Source: Brevipalpus yothersi
Taxonomy: Eukaryota; Arthropoda; Arachnida; Trombidiformes; Tenuipalpidae
DNA: 64,000 nt
Direction of reading: 5' to 3'
Assembly (NCBI GenBank): GCA_003956705.1
Contig: QZCP01000312.1
Coordinates: 156,749-220,748, forward strand
The translations under genes were made by a program, and so were the position numbers. The notes below the pieces were generated by a model. The model searched no databases. It had not been told where the DNA came from and worked only from the letters and a program-made list of their open reading frames with translations. Shown in pieces: positions 1 to 12,621 of this stretch (within the stretch, counting starts at the first letter, position 1; every line of letters starts with the position of its first letter).

Positions 1-50
<50 letters not shown>
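1..50. repeat. (GA)n microsatellite
   Basis: Perfect GA dinucleotide run of 50 bases at the window edge. It probably continues to the left. Confidence 0.95.
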
Positions 51-53
<3 letters not shown>

Positions 54-2794
54 GCCACTGAATCTCTAAAATTCTGAGCTGATGAGAATGGACGGAAGAT
101 GAGGAATAGGCTTAGCTGATTCAATATCAGCTGGGAGTTGAAGAGAGCAAGAGAAAGAGTGAGCTAATCAAAGAAGATGAAGAAAGATGAGAGAGAAGAA
201 AAAAGAAGATGCTCTCATCATGTCACGTGGTGAGAGGATAAAATACAGCATATTATATATATTCACTACATCTTCGTTCATCAACGGCTTTTTTTTATCA
301 TTTCGTGATCACTGATTGATCAATTGGACATGAGTTGATGGTGAGGATGGAGAGAGAGAGCGAAAAAAACAAGTGCTAAAATCAAGAGACTTCTCTGATT
401 TAAGCTAATAAATTAGTTACCAGATAAATAAGCATATTCACTTGTTTAAAGGTGAATATATAAATAAATATAAACAAAAACAGTGAATATAAATAAACAT
501 GCGATTCGATTCATTCAATTTTTCGAAAGCGGGTCCATCACGAGGTGAAGCTGACCATTTTGGTGGTCAATAGGGCGAAGAGAGAGAGAGAGAACAAGAA
601 AAAGGTGAATGCCACTGATGGATGATGCTGAGCCAAAGATGGAAAGGACTCAACTTGGTGAAAATTATGAGCTTTAGAAGGCAAAGCTCAATATATATTG
701 CTTCAAGGAATACTGAATAATTTTTTACGTATAATTCAACCCAAACGCTATCTCCATGCCATTCTGATATCAGTGTCCACACAACTTATGCTACCTACTT
801 ATACACTTTTCTTTCTCATTTCAACGAGTGAACTGTTAACAGGGCGACCTACAGAAGCTAGTGGAACAAGATTAGGCCAAAGTGAGACGAATCTGTCGGA
901 ATCATAAAAGATGAATTTCAGATTTATTTGTGATATAATGAATGATCAGATTCAAATAGCCGATAGCGATGGGTGAAGAGAGAGAGAGAGATTGGACTCA
1001 TGGTGCTGAAGAAAACGGTTTGGCAAGTAAAACGGAATGGATGAGCAGGAATAGCTAAAAATGAACAGTTAGAACAGATGATATCACTGGGAGAATTTGG
1101 CAAATTTTTCGTTCTAAATCAGCCCTCATCATGGTGATTTAGATAGATTTTCAGCCTTTCTGATGCATGTGTGCGTATTAAGCGGCTTGATTTGAAATGA
1201 TAACCTAACAGTTGGATCTCCCACAATATTTGATTAGATGCATCAAATTGAACATGGATTATTATTAGGATGAGCGTAAAATTCTGAATCTAATCTAACC
1301 AAATCTGTTAGCTGTTCATCTGTAGATGAGATACGAGTCAAGAGGAGAAAACGTTCGAAATTACGAAATACGAATTTTCCATTATTAACTGGAGGATTGA
1401 TATTAATACGATACGGAATACAGAATCTAACCAACAGTGAACTTACTGGGTGCTTTTGGGTGCGAAAAATATTTTCTACTCACAATTTTTCCCCAATAAA
1501 TTCCCCCTATCAAAGTCAAATTTTTAGCTTCATTGCACAATGTAATAACGGTACTCATAACAGTAGTTTCAATAAAAAAAATAAGAGAGAAAAATATCAA
1601 CTTCATAAGTCAGCAAATGCGATCAAGCAATGAATTTTCATCTTAACCACGGATTGATCATCGATCTCTTCTCATGAATTCAACTGGCTGTAGGTATATA
1701 TATATACCACATACCCAAAATTCAGGCCAAGCTCACCAGATAGCAATAAATCCGTATGGTTTGCCTTGATGGAATAATACCTTCCCTAATAGTGTTATGG
1801 TTGATCGATAAAACGAATTGAAATCAAAAATTGGCTAAAATAAGCTGAAACAATGACAATTGTGTGTGTGTATCATCACTACCAGTAGTATGCTTGGAAA
1901 GCTTAATTTGTGGCTTTTGAGCAAAAAATTGGCCACATTATTCACAGTAGCGATAATGGTGAGTGGAAAAATTTTTTCTTCTCTCTTCTCAAATTCAGAA
2001 GGTTGAATTGATTGTTCTTTCTGTCTGAACTTCTTCTTTTTTCCTGAATAAAAATTCCTTTTCGGATGGATAACATTCAGAGTGATCTGAAGATGGTCCA
2101 AGATTGGATGACATTCGATGAGAGGATCGAAAAAAAGAAGAAGCGATCATGAAGTGAATATAAGACAAAAGGATGCAACCAAATCAAATCAGGAGAGGAA
2201 AATCCTCTCACCGCATCATCCAGCATCCCATTCGAAAAGCTGTTCCAAGCTCAAGATGCTGAAAAACTAGCGAGAGGAAGAGAGAGGATGCTGGATGAGA
2301 GATGATTCTAAGATCCAGACAAACAAGGCCAGAGAGAAGAAGAGGTAAGTGAGTTAGTTGGATGGAGAGAGAGGAAGAAAGAGAGAGAAATGGAAATGAT
2401 AATTCGGCGTATCGGGAAAGAAAAAACATGAAAATGGGAACGTAAGAGGTCATCGAATTGAGACATACTCGACATCAGTCATCTCTACAGCACATCGGTT
2501 TTTGGATGATTTGTGTGAAGATTGTGTATCAAGAGAGCGAGAGAGAGAGAGAGAGATCTTCTTGGCCATGATGATCATGATGTGTGAGGAAATATTATAT
2601 GTCGCTGATTTTGTGTCTTGCGATGAGCATGGACACACAAAAATTTATCGATAAGAGAGAATAAGATCCACAAAAAAATCAGGTCAACTGTCCGAACAAG
2701 CTTGCCGGCAAGATTGCATCAGAATATAGCCAGTGGCTCAGTGGATGAGTGGAAGAGACATGAAAAATTTTTCTGGACATCAGATCACGATGAA

Positions 2795-2796
<2 letters not shown>

Positions 2797-2846
<50 letters not shown>
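2797..2846. repeat. (GA)n microsatellite
   Basis: About 50 bases of uninterrupted GA. Confidence 0.95.
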
Positions 2847-2848
<2 letters not shown>

Positions 2849-3761
2849 AAAGTGAATGTGGTGGATGAGTTAGAGTGATGAGGATGAAACATGAATAAAT
2901 AGGTAGAAAAAAGAGGGAAAGAGATAACCGAATAGACTATATTTGAGGCTGTTCTTATGAGAGAGCAAATGAAATCAGAATTAATCATAATTAAATGCAT
3001 CCATCTATTAGGGTCTTGATCTCAATGCCCAGGAGGCTCATGCGGTTTGAAAGAGATTCATCTGTGAAAATGTATACATACATACACCAAGGAACACATA
3101 CAGGGCAATGCGAAATCAAGTAGCTGTAGAGAGATTGAACACGAGATGATCATCGTGATGATGCTGGGTGATATGAGAGAGCGTGTGTGTGGTTAACTTG
3201 ATGGTGTTTGTATGCAAAAATGGCCAAAGTCAAGGGAATCAGTATTTCGGTTAGAGAAAGAGAGAGAGCATATTGATGATGTATTAATTTTTTTCGGATA
3301 AAAATAACAATGAACAGCTCGGAAAGTTCATTAAAAATGAGCAAAATGAATGAAAGAGAGAGAAAATGCTGCCTCTCATTCGATAAACATCGTGTATATG
3401 TGTGGGAATATTGAGATGAGATTAAAATTGTTAACCAGCAACACATGCCCACATCCGTGGCATGAGGCCATTCCAAGCCCAGTTAGCTGGACGCGATCGA
3501 GATGAAAAGTTGCGAAATATGTATGTATATATATATATAAATATAACATACATATATTCGCTTGGACCCTGTTGAGTAACATTAAAAAGATGTTAATAAG
3601 TCATCTCTCTCTATCTATCTATCTATCTCATAAGATCGGAAAGCTGTTAAAGAAAGAGGATTGCAAATTTTTCCAGCTTGCCAAGCGTCGGTGGTGTATC
3701 AATCCTCTTCTGTCATTAAGCTTTGAGTTTGCAAATATCATTATGCTATCGAGAAAAGATG

Positions 3762-3779
3762 AAGAGAAAGAGAGAGAGA

Positions 3780-3849
<70 letters not shown>
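3762..3849. repeat. Purine tract, (GA)n plus (GAAA)n
   Basis: About 88 bases of all-purine sequence on the plus strand, GA units in the middle and GAAAGA units at the end. Long homopurine mirror tracts like this can adopt triplex (H-DNA) structure. Confidence 0.9.
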
Positions 3850-6460
3850 ATTTGACATGACCAGAATCTTGTGTGTGACACTTTGATTTGGAGCAAGCTA
3901 AAGCTGATTGGGCCACAAAGGGATAAGCAGTTAAGCTGCAAGAGAAGATGAATAGGGAAGAGGATGGAGGAGGAGGAAATTGTACATATATTCAAGACAC
4001 ATGATGCTGTATATGAGAAGGAGGAAGGAAGGAGTTGAGGTGAGGTGAGGTGTATATATGAGGATGAGAGAAGGATGAACGAGTGGAAAAGATCGGGTCG
4101 TGCTGGCAGATTAGCTATTCTGATGAGAGAAAGAGAAATATGAATGTTAACCGAATACACACTTTGGAAAGAGAATCGGAAGATGTTAGAATCAAGTAAT
4201 ATAGCTATGTTTATATATTAGCATGTGATTTTTTGCTTTTCCGTTCATTTGATTCATTTGCTAGAGCACGAGTAGCTAATTCAGTTACAAAATTTTTCAC
4301 TCTCTCTCTCTCTTTTTCTCTTTCTTTTACTCTTTCTTTTACTCTTACCATGCTTACTCTTTCTATCCCTCGAAGCTCTTTTTATAATATTCAAATTCAC
4401 TTTCATGAGTTGGCACGTGAAAAAAACGAATGAAGAGAGAGAAGAAGAAAGATTGAAGAAGAAGAAGAAGGAGAGGAAGAAGAAGCATAAGTTGATGATG
4501 AAGAAGAAGATACACCTTAGAGCATAGTTTAACGTTTAGCTTGAGTATATCCATTATATCCATTCAACATTTGGTTAAGGCTTCAGGCACACCTAATCAG
4601 TTGCTCTTCTCATCATTGGAATAACGGTCCATCTTTCTCTTTCATCCTTGCTTCACAAAAATTCTCATCAAGGAAATGATATAAGAAAGAGAGAGAGAGA
4701 AGAGTAAGAAATATATATTCTAACATGTATATCATGTACATATGCTTCCCTGTTGATGTAATCAAAAAATTCGTACTGCAATCAATGTGTATATATAAAT
4801 ATACATTTATGCATACTAAAAAGAGTTGAGAAAATGATTTAAATTCTGGAAGCCAATTTTTTTACCGTTAAACATGAAATCAAAAAAAGTTTTTCTGCTC
4901 CTTTTTTATTCAGACTCTGATTTGTAAATGCACAAAACAATAGTCTGATTGATGTGAAAATTTTGACAATCATTATTATTATTATTATTATGAAAATTCT
5001 ACACACATTTATGTTCAAATTTTCGATATAAACATGAACAATAAATGTCCAACATTCTAATTGGTTGGATTGATATGATTCGCTATAGCTGAATAAAAGA
5101 GCAATAACATGTAATAGGTGTCAATTGTATTCACCATTTACATGTACATGAACCGATGTCAGATCAATTTAAGGTTGATTGACTCTTAATCGATGGAAAC
5201 ACTTTTACAATGTGTTGAGAGAGAGCACAGACAAGTGTGTTGTAACAGTAAAATTGGACAAGAACAGTTGAGCCTTCAGATAAAATGTTTTTCCTCTTCT
5301 CTATAAGCCTTAATGTGTAAGCATTTGATTGTGTTTATAGAGATGTGTATCATTGAAGATGTAGCCGTAAAAAGAATGTAAACAGTTGATCAGAATTTAG
5401 AACTTAGAACTTAGAACTCAGAATTCGAGAAACAATTGAATATATGTCTATATATAAATGTACATGTAGGTATATCTGAGTGTTGTGAGATATTAAATCG
5501 AAAGTGGCATGATTGGATAGAGCGAATCGATGAAATTGTCTGGTAGAAAAAAATTTTTTCAATCAAACTTTTAAGACTTCGATATCAGTTCGATATCATC
5601 ATCATCAGCATCGTTTGGAGGATGTGAATGAAGATGGAGATAAAAAAATTGGCTTGAATGATTGTCAAAGTTGGATAAAATTAGAAATAAAATGATAGAT
5701 GATGAGAATAGAGAGGAATAAAGTAAAGAGATAGAGAGAATTCAAATGAAAATAAAATGGAAAGTAAAATGAAAACGTACAAAATGAATGAAAATACATG
5801 TACATGTAGTAGTTTTAGTAGTAGTCTAGAAGAGATGGTAATTCAATTGATTCTATGTTGTTGTTTTGTTAGATAATAAATAAAACGTAAGTAAAGGAAT
5901 GAGAGAGAAAAAGATGAAAAAAAGCAAGATGCTATCTGTAATGTAATAACAATAATATAAGAGAAAAGAGGAAGAAGCAAAAAATTAATGGTCATTGAAT
6001 CAAATATATTTATACATATGAACAGGATGGCCCAAGTAAGCATGATTAAATTAAGATGAACATGAAGAATGAAAATTTGTCTACTTTCTTTTCTCAATTC
6101 TTTTCTACTCTCTCTCTCTCTCTATATCTATCTCAATGATTACCAGTGAACTTGTTCAAAAGGAATAAAAGAGGATATAATCGCATTCTTTTTTTCATCA
6201 TCATGCTTGTGAATGTGTATGTAGGTACATATATATGTGTATGTGTATATATATTTATTCATGAATTAGCATGATGGTGATCATCATTTGGATAATCTTA
6301 CGTATTCAAATCATCAAAATGAGTGAGTGAGTGAGTGAGAGAGAGAGAAGCCCTATCAACACTCAAATCATTCGTCATCAAACATTCTCACAGAACATCT
6401 CAACTAAACAACAACAGTAACATATAAAATACGAATATTTAACTAACTTCCTCATTACAT

Positions 6461-6497
<37 letters not shown>

Positions 6498-6737
6498 TTG
6501 TTTCACTTTTCAAGCCATCACATCGTAGTCATGATCATAACTGTCCACAACTAACATTACAAGACTCGATGAATGATACATAAATTTTATATCCAATTAA
6601 AGCTGACTAAAAGAAAGGTGATGATAGAGAGATTGAGTGTTGGTGGTGAGAAAAAGCATGATCTCAAATCTGGGCATGGAAAGATATTCCAATCAAATGA
6701 CCATCAGTGTGGTGAACATATTCGTGGAAATTAAGGA

Positions 6738-6772
<35 letters not shown>

Positions 6773-7078
6773 AGGCTGTTTACTAATGAATGATTGAACG
6801 AAGAGAGAGAGAGAAAATCACACAACATATACAACATCATGATCAAAATGATCAACATAGTATCGAGTGATTTTTAAAGTTAGTTTAGTTAGGTAAACGT
6901 TCACTTTTACGGTCATTGCTTTATCAGTTGCCGTATTCAAATGTTTGCAATTAAAAATCATCATGAAAATGAACTCAAACTTGGCCAGTAGCTTCACTTT
7001 TGCCCTCACAAAGTGACCTCGATAATGGTTAATTGAGTTTAAACGTTTTTCTTTTTCGCGCTCAATCGATTTGATAAA

Positions 7079-7082
<4 letters not shown>

Positions 7083-7123
<41 letters not shown>
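7083..7123. repeat. (TC)n microsatellite
   Basis: About 41 bases of TC, opposite in strand to most neighbouring GA tracts. Confidence 0.95.
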
Positions 7124-7126
<3 letters not shown>

Positions 7127-7500
7127 CACTGATTGAGCAAACAAATGAGATCAAAATTCGAAATCAAGAAGAAGAAGAAGAAGAAGGAGAAGAAAAAAAG
7201 AGAAACAAAGATCAAGCAAGCGACATGAGGGCTTGTTGAGGATGCAAATGATCAGCTTAACAAGATATATATCGGTCAGGGTGGCTGTGATTTGCATCAG
7301 CGTGTTCACTTCATCTCATTTATGGTCCAGAATTGATGATGAAGATTCTCCAGTTTGGAGGAGAGAAAAAAAAATCTTCACCATCTTCACTGGAACGAAA
7401 GTGACAAAGTGGAAGAAAAAAGATGGCCCAGGCATGGAGAGATAGAGAAAGGTCATTGATCATTTTTCTTCATAACAGCAAATAAATTGATATTAATTAC

Positions 7501-7615
7501 CTGATCAACTGATTTAGTTAAATTACCCCCAAGATATGATGTGTTCCGTTTTAATCGTGAACTAGTCTCTCGAATGGCTGCACTTTTGGCATATTTTGAG
7601 AGTACATCGTACCAC
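7501..7615 (-). CDS. Outspread/MPRIP-like protein, exon with the last PH-domain helix
   Basis: Minus-strand internal exon of 115 bases. It starts after an acceptor (pyrimidine-rich, ending TTAG at 7616-7617) and ends at a GTAATT donor (7500). Its first base completes the Trp codon begun by the exon at 10720-10937, giving the residue order KRWWYDVLSKYAK. This is where the C-terminal helix of the PH domain, with its invariant Trp, is expected. A basic Ser/Arg/Lys-rich linker follows (residues SSRLKRNTSYLGG). The exon ends in phase 0, so the gene continues to lower coordinates, but no further exon was recognisable before the window edge. The family are actin/myosin-phosphatase-associated scaffolds; an actin-cytoskeleton role here is inferred from family only. 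Confidence 0.75.
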
Positions 7616-8575
7616 CTAAGGAGAATGAGAAAGGAATAGAGAGAGAGAAAAAAAAATAATAGCATTTATTAGTGTAAAGAATATAATACAAATGATTATA
7701 ATTGAAAATAAATTGAAAGACTGATAATGAAGTGTGATTTTTTCTCTCTCGAACAAAAAGAGATAGTAAATGCAATTGAACGGAAAAATGCTAATTTCCC
7801 ATCAGATTGATGGAGAATGACCACAAACAAATTGTTGATCTAGATGCTGGGAAAAGTTCATCAAGTTCATTTGCTAATTAATCAGAATGTGGGAGTTAAA
7901 AGGATCTACATATGGATCAACTAATATACACATTCATTATCAAATATGTGCTGAACTTCTAGAGCGTTCTGAGAAGTACCGTATTCCCTCAAGATTCAAC
8001 CATGATAGGAACCACAAAAAGCAATATTATGAAGAGTCTCCTACTAATCTATTGCTACCCAAACAAAATCTCATCAAATGATGTGTACTTTTTTTGTTTG
8101 CGTTATGATTATATCATTTCCTCGATATGTATACACTAGTCGATTAATGTTCATCATCATAACATAGCGGTCATCTTTTACTTCTCTCTTCCTTGAATCA
8201 TCATCAGTTTTATGTAATGTCCATCCTTTACGCTGGAATATTTTGCTATCCTCATCATAATTTATCACGAAAACAGCTTCGGAAGGTTTGGGTGTAAATT
8301 CAAGCTTATTGTTGATGAGCTCATTTGAGTAATAAATGAATAAATGAAATTTTTTTGGTCTCCAAAGTGGTTTTGAGAGAAAAAAAAATATATTCTGAAA
8401 CTGATGCATGGTACAGTGAACATGTACAAGTGTATAAGCATATTGAAATAGAAGAGAGAGAGGCTTTATTTGATAATTGTTCTTTTTTCGAATCAAGAGA
8501 AACACAAGCCACAGGGCTAGCATTTTAAGCATCATTTTGAGCATAATTCTGATTATTTCTTGTTTCGCGCCCTTT

Positions 8576-8578
<3 letters not shown>

Positions 8579-8635
<57 letters not shown>
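8579..8635. repeat. (TC)n microsatellite
   Basis: About 57 bases of TC within the intron. Confidence 0.95.
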
Positions 8636-8639
<4 letters not shown>

Positions 8640-8882
8640 ATATTACAGTTATGGGGTGAAAGAAAGAAGATTTACTCCAAGTGGGAGGGTGTAGATAGAT
8701 AGAGGAAAAGCATATATCTTATGCCGGATAAACTTTGCAACTTCTTCCGCAATTTTTCACTCCTCCAAAAAATTCTATTGCTTTCTTTTTCCCTCCTCCA
8801 ACTTCTCCTCCTCTCTCATCCTGTGCTACAAGAGAAACGAAAAAACTTTATCATCTTTCCACTCAATCGCTCCCAAATAAGA

Positions 8883-8921
<39 letters not shown>

Positions 8922-9110
8922 ACAATATCAACATCTTCTTTCTCTTCACACATTCTTTTCCAGCTTGTCATGTAGATAAAAACCAAGTTCACATGATAGA
9001 AAACTTTTCACATATCAAAACCATACACTGTATGAGTGTAATGCACAAAACCAACTGACAATTGGTCACACACATAAACACAAGCCCATAGAAAGAGAGT
9101 AGAAGGAAGT

Positions 9111-9111
<1 letters not shown>

Positions 9112-9175
<64 letters not shown>
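9112..9175. repeat. (GA)n microsatellite
   Basis: About 64 bases of GA. Together with the TC tracts 200-550 bases to its left it can form an inverted, complementary pair in the pre-mRNA. Confidence 0.95.
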
Positions 9176-9178
<3 letters not shown>

Positions 9179-10719
9179 TCACAACTTTGAGTCGCATCTT
9201 CATCTTTTTTTCTCCCAAATTATCGTTGGAGCAAGCGAAAGAATCAAAAAGAAGAGAAGATGATCATCACCTTTTCTTCCAATCTTTTTTTGATAATATT
9301 TTTCTGTATCTTTACTTCTCTTACTTTCTGGATTTGTCATCTTGAAGAATCAAATATTTCTCACGATAAGCCACAAAACGATCGTCATCATAATCTTGTG
9401 TGTGTGTGTATACAACAACAATAATTTCAAGAGAGGTGAAAGGCTGAGAGTTATCATGATAATCGTTGTATAATAATGAAAAAAACTGACTGTTGAATGT
9501 CATTCTCATACACTCTCTCTCTCTCATGATGTGCCTACTGTGAGTGGCCATCAATTTTCCTGTTCTCATAAAGTTCCAATTATTGGCTATTCATGGTCAA
9601 CCACAATGCTAACAAGATTGCTCTCCATCTCTCAGCATATACTCACACACTCACACACACACACACATACATATACAGAGACAATTATTGACAATCACAC
9701 ACATGATTTATTTGAACTTTCTTCTGTATTTATCATGCACACATACACAAACATGACCGAAAGACAGCCTCTCTAGAGGCATCATGCAAGGAGTAGCCAT
9801 TCTCAAAACTGATCTCATTTGAATTCGAATTGCTTCAGTTTTCCCATTGAATAGAAGACATAGAATGATAATGGTGATCAAACTTTGCCTCTTCAGTTAA
9901 CTGAAGAGAAAGTTTAAATTTCGAATTCATATACAAATATTCGTATCTCTCAATTGGGTGGAATAAAAGGATCAAATCGATCAATAATACAATATAGCAT
10001 GTAATATCACCCACCATTCTAGACAAGTAGAAAATGTTATGATGAATTGTGTGTATGTTCTGAACAGTTCTACTGATTCGAGGAGAAAAAAGATTGTATG
10101 CTCCTTGCCTGCAGAGACCTTAGAGGTAGTGTTTTCAAATCTAAATATGCTGATAATCTTGATTTTGAATCATTCATTTGTTCAATTATTGGATTTATTC
10201 TCAATAAGAGCTCACTATACATTGTAGATGATATCGAATGTTTGAATGGTATGGAAACTCGAAGATGGATCTTTCATCTGTACCGAATTCACTTCTTTTA
10301 CAGTCTTCATACCAGTGATCTATCTGATCATGAACTTGAGAGCGATATGATCACTAACTGAATGAATGCATAATGTATGAATGTAAATACACACACACTC
10401 AAAAAAGAAGAAGAAGAAGTGTATAAGCGCGAAGAAGTTTCGGAGGACCAGCATTGAAAAGGTCATATTTGATTGTATATTTTGAAAGTTGAAATAGCAT
10501 GAAAAAAAGATCTGATACTTTTTTCAATATATATATATGTTTGTTCACATGATGATCCGAGTATAGTAGAAAGAGAGAGAGAGAAAGAGAGAGAGAGAAA
10601 ATAAAATAGAAGAAGAAATAAAGAGTCGATCAAAGAGTATGATAGAAAAAAAGAGCGAATAGAAATAATAATAAGAATAAAAAGGAAGCGAAATAACTGT
10701 AAAAGAGCGATAAACTTAC

Positions 10720-10937
10720 CATCTTTTCTCTTCTTTCGAAGTTCCCTTTATAAAGTGAGTCTTTTCAACGGTTTTTAGTGCAATTGAGAACTGATTTCCG
10801 GTTAATTCTTCGGCATCACTGATTTCCAGAACATTATTCATATCAATAACACCCTGAGGAACGGTGTCAGGCTCTTCATCCAGAGAATAAGTCAGTTTAC
10901 CATTCTCATACAATATGAACCATCGACGTTGCCATCT
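10720..10937 (-). CDS. Outspread/MPRIP-like protein, central PH-domain exon
   Basis: Minus-strand exon of 218 bases between a CACAG acceptor (10938-10939) and a GTAAGT donor (10719). It encodes the core of a pleckstrin-homology domain: RWQRRWFILYENGKLTYSLD, then a PQGVIDMN strand, an EELTGNQFSIA strand and a THFIKG..EEKR segment. This order is characteristic of the PH domain of Drosophila Outspread and vertebrate MPRIP. Reading frame joins cleanly to the upstream exon at 20562-20714 (phase 0) and the downstream exon at 7501-7615 (two bases carried over). PH domains of this type bind phosphoinositides or partners at the actin cytoskeleton; the exact ligand cannot be read from sequence. Recognition rests on motif memory rather than a search, but the three-exon join makes it secure. 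Confidence 0.88.
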
Positions 10938-11734
10938 CTGTGTAAGTGGAAACAAAATACGAAATGAGAAGATAAATTAATTTCAAATACATGATAATGT
11001 ATCTACAATATTAGGCAATAAAGTGTGATATTCTGCTCGTAATGAGGCTTGAGTGGTAAGAAATATTACAAATTTAATTCAATTGAAATATCAGATGATT
11101 TGTCTTCAATAGATACCCAAGTTTGGTTTTCTTCTCGAAGTTTAGGAATCAAAACATGGATCGAATGACTTCAAAATCGAATACCAAGAATTTCTAAATC
11201 GAATAATGTTCATCAACACTGTTCGAACAGAGATTGTAAGTCTTCTCTCATGATCTTCAAGTAGGATGATGATTACATTGCTCTTTGGAAGAGAGAATCT
11301 TGAGAAACCTCATCTAGCGAGATACATACTATTTGCATCTAGTCATAACCGCTAATTCTATGAACGCTCAAAGTTTGCGCCTCAAACAACAAGACACTTG
11401 TCATTTGAACGGTAAAGAGCGGAATACATCGGATCCTTAATCAACTCATCTAAAATAGACTAAAGTTCAATTCCATCTTCAACTCCCATGGATCCAGACA
11501 TACTCTCTCTCCCCCTCATTACCAGAGCAATTGTCTTAATGTTCTCTCCCTCTCTCCGTCTTCCACTACATTTTGTGTGAGAGAGTCTCAATGAATTCAT
11601 TTCTAATCAGTCAATAACCCGGAAAAACAATTATCATGATCAACAATCGGAAACAATAATAAGCACACACGAACACACTGGTCTGTATGTGTTAGTTCAT
11701 CCAAAGGATTCAATGCTTGAATCACTCTGGTTAT

Positions 11735-11743
11735 GAGAAAGAG

Positions 11744-11838
<95 letters not shown>
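11735..11838. repeat. (GAAA)n followed by (GA)n, 104 bp
   Basis: Compound purine microsatellite: GAAA units to about 11780, then uninterrupted GA. Confidence 0.95.
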
Positions 11839-11840
<2 letters not shown>

Positions 11841-12370
11841 GGTAAAAACTTTTCAGTCCAAGAAGCTGGATGAAAAAAATGTAAACAAAAAGAAGGATAT
11901 GAGGGCGTGAAAGGAAAAGAAGAAGAAGAAGAAGATACAGAAGTATATATCGTCCAATAAAAACAATAGGCAGTTGATTAATTGTAAAGAATAAGATGAT
12001 AATATGTTGTGTTATGAGAATAAGAATTTTTCTTTCTTTCTCTGAACAGACACACATACACACAATGCCGTAAGAGACATGCAAAGATTAGCTATGAGGA
12101 ATGATGAATAGAGGAGAGAATGTCCAGAATTAGAGAGAAAGATGTCAACAGTTGAAGGAGAAAGATATAATCCATCATGAGCTCATCATCATGATGAGAA
12201 CATTGGAGGCGGGATGACGATGATATAGTATTTGGACATGAATATGAATCAAGTAAGGCTGAAACTTTCTCCACTCATTTGCCCTGGAAACGTATTTTTT
12301 CTTATTCATCTCACTCTCATCACTTGAATTGTCACCAACCGCTGAGAAGATGAGAAGATGAGGAGATGAG

Positions 12371-12372
12371 GA

Positions 12373-12431
<59 letters not shown>
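12371..12431. repeat. (GA)n microsatellite
   Basis: About 61 bases, nearly perfect GA. A second GA tract of 37 bases lies at 12580-12616. Confidence 0.95.
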
Positions 12432-12434
<3 letters not shown>

Positions 12435-12577
12435 ACAATAAAAGATAATGTGACTCCTCAACATATTTTGAAATGTTAGATTGAATTCGATTCAGGTGAT
12501 GAAATGAAATGCAATGAATCTTTCTGTTCACTGTGGTCATGATGAAAAGATTGTGTTGATAAACAACAGTAAAAGTC

Positions 12578-12621
<44 letters not shown>

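Larger units (their letters stand above)
1..7500. other. Probable intronic DNA of the outspread-like gene, microsatellite-rich
   Basis: No coding exon could be supported here on either strand. The stretch lies downstream (minus-strand sense) of the last recognisable PH-domain exon at 7501-7615 and is probably intron. It is rich in (GA)n and (TC)n tracts, of which those at 1-50, 2797-2846, 3762-3849, 6464-6495, 6743-6771 and 7083-7123 are the longest. Many scattered short GAGAGAG blocks and CATCAT/TGATGA runs also occur. Long open frames in this stretch are repeats read through as Ser-Leu or Glu-Arg and are not genes. Confidence 0.6.
7616..10719. other. Intron of the outspread-like gene (3.1 kb)
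   Basis: Bounded by an exact GT donor (10719) and AG acceptor (7616). It contains (TC)n at 8579-8635 and 8886-8919, (GA)n at 9112-9175, CA-rich patches around 9645-9670 and an (AT)n run near 10530. No other gene was recognised. Confidence 0.65.

Noticed and set aside
1243..1434. Possible further exon of the outspread-like gene behind a CATCTACAG acceptor
   Set aside because: The phase does not match the phase-0 end of the exon at 7501-7615, and the product shows no family resemblance.
3572..3886. Open frames coding runs of Glu-Arg or Ser-Leu (also at 2785-3000, 8074-8640, 11731-12084, 12175-12540, 15154-15550 and elsewhere)
   Set aside because: They exist only because (GA)n and (TC)n repeats have no stop codon in those frames; no family features outside the repeat.
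5400..5425. Short tandem AGAACTT repeats
   Set aside because: Only about four imperfect units; ordinary low-complexity sequence.
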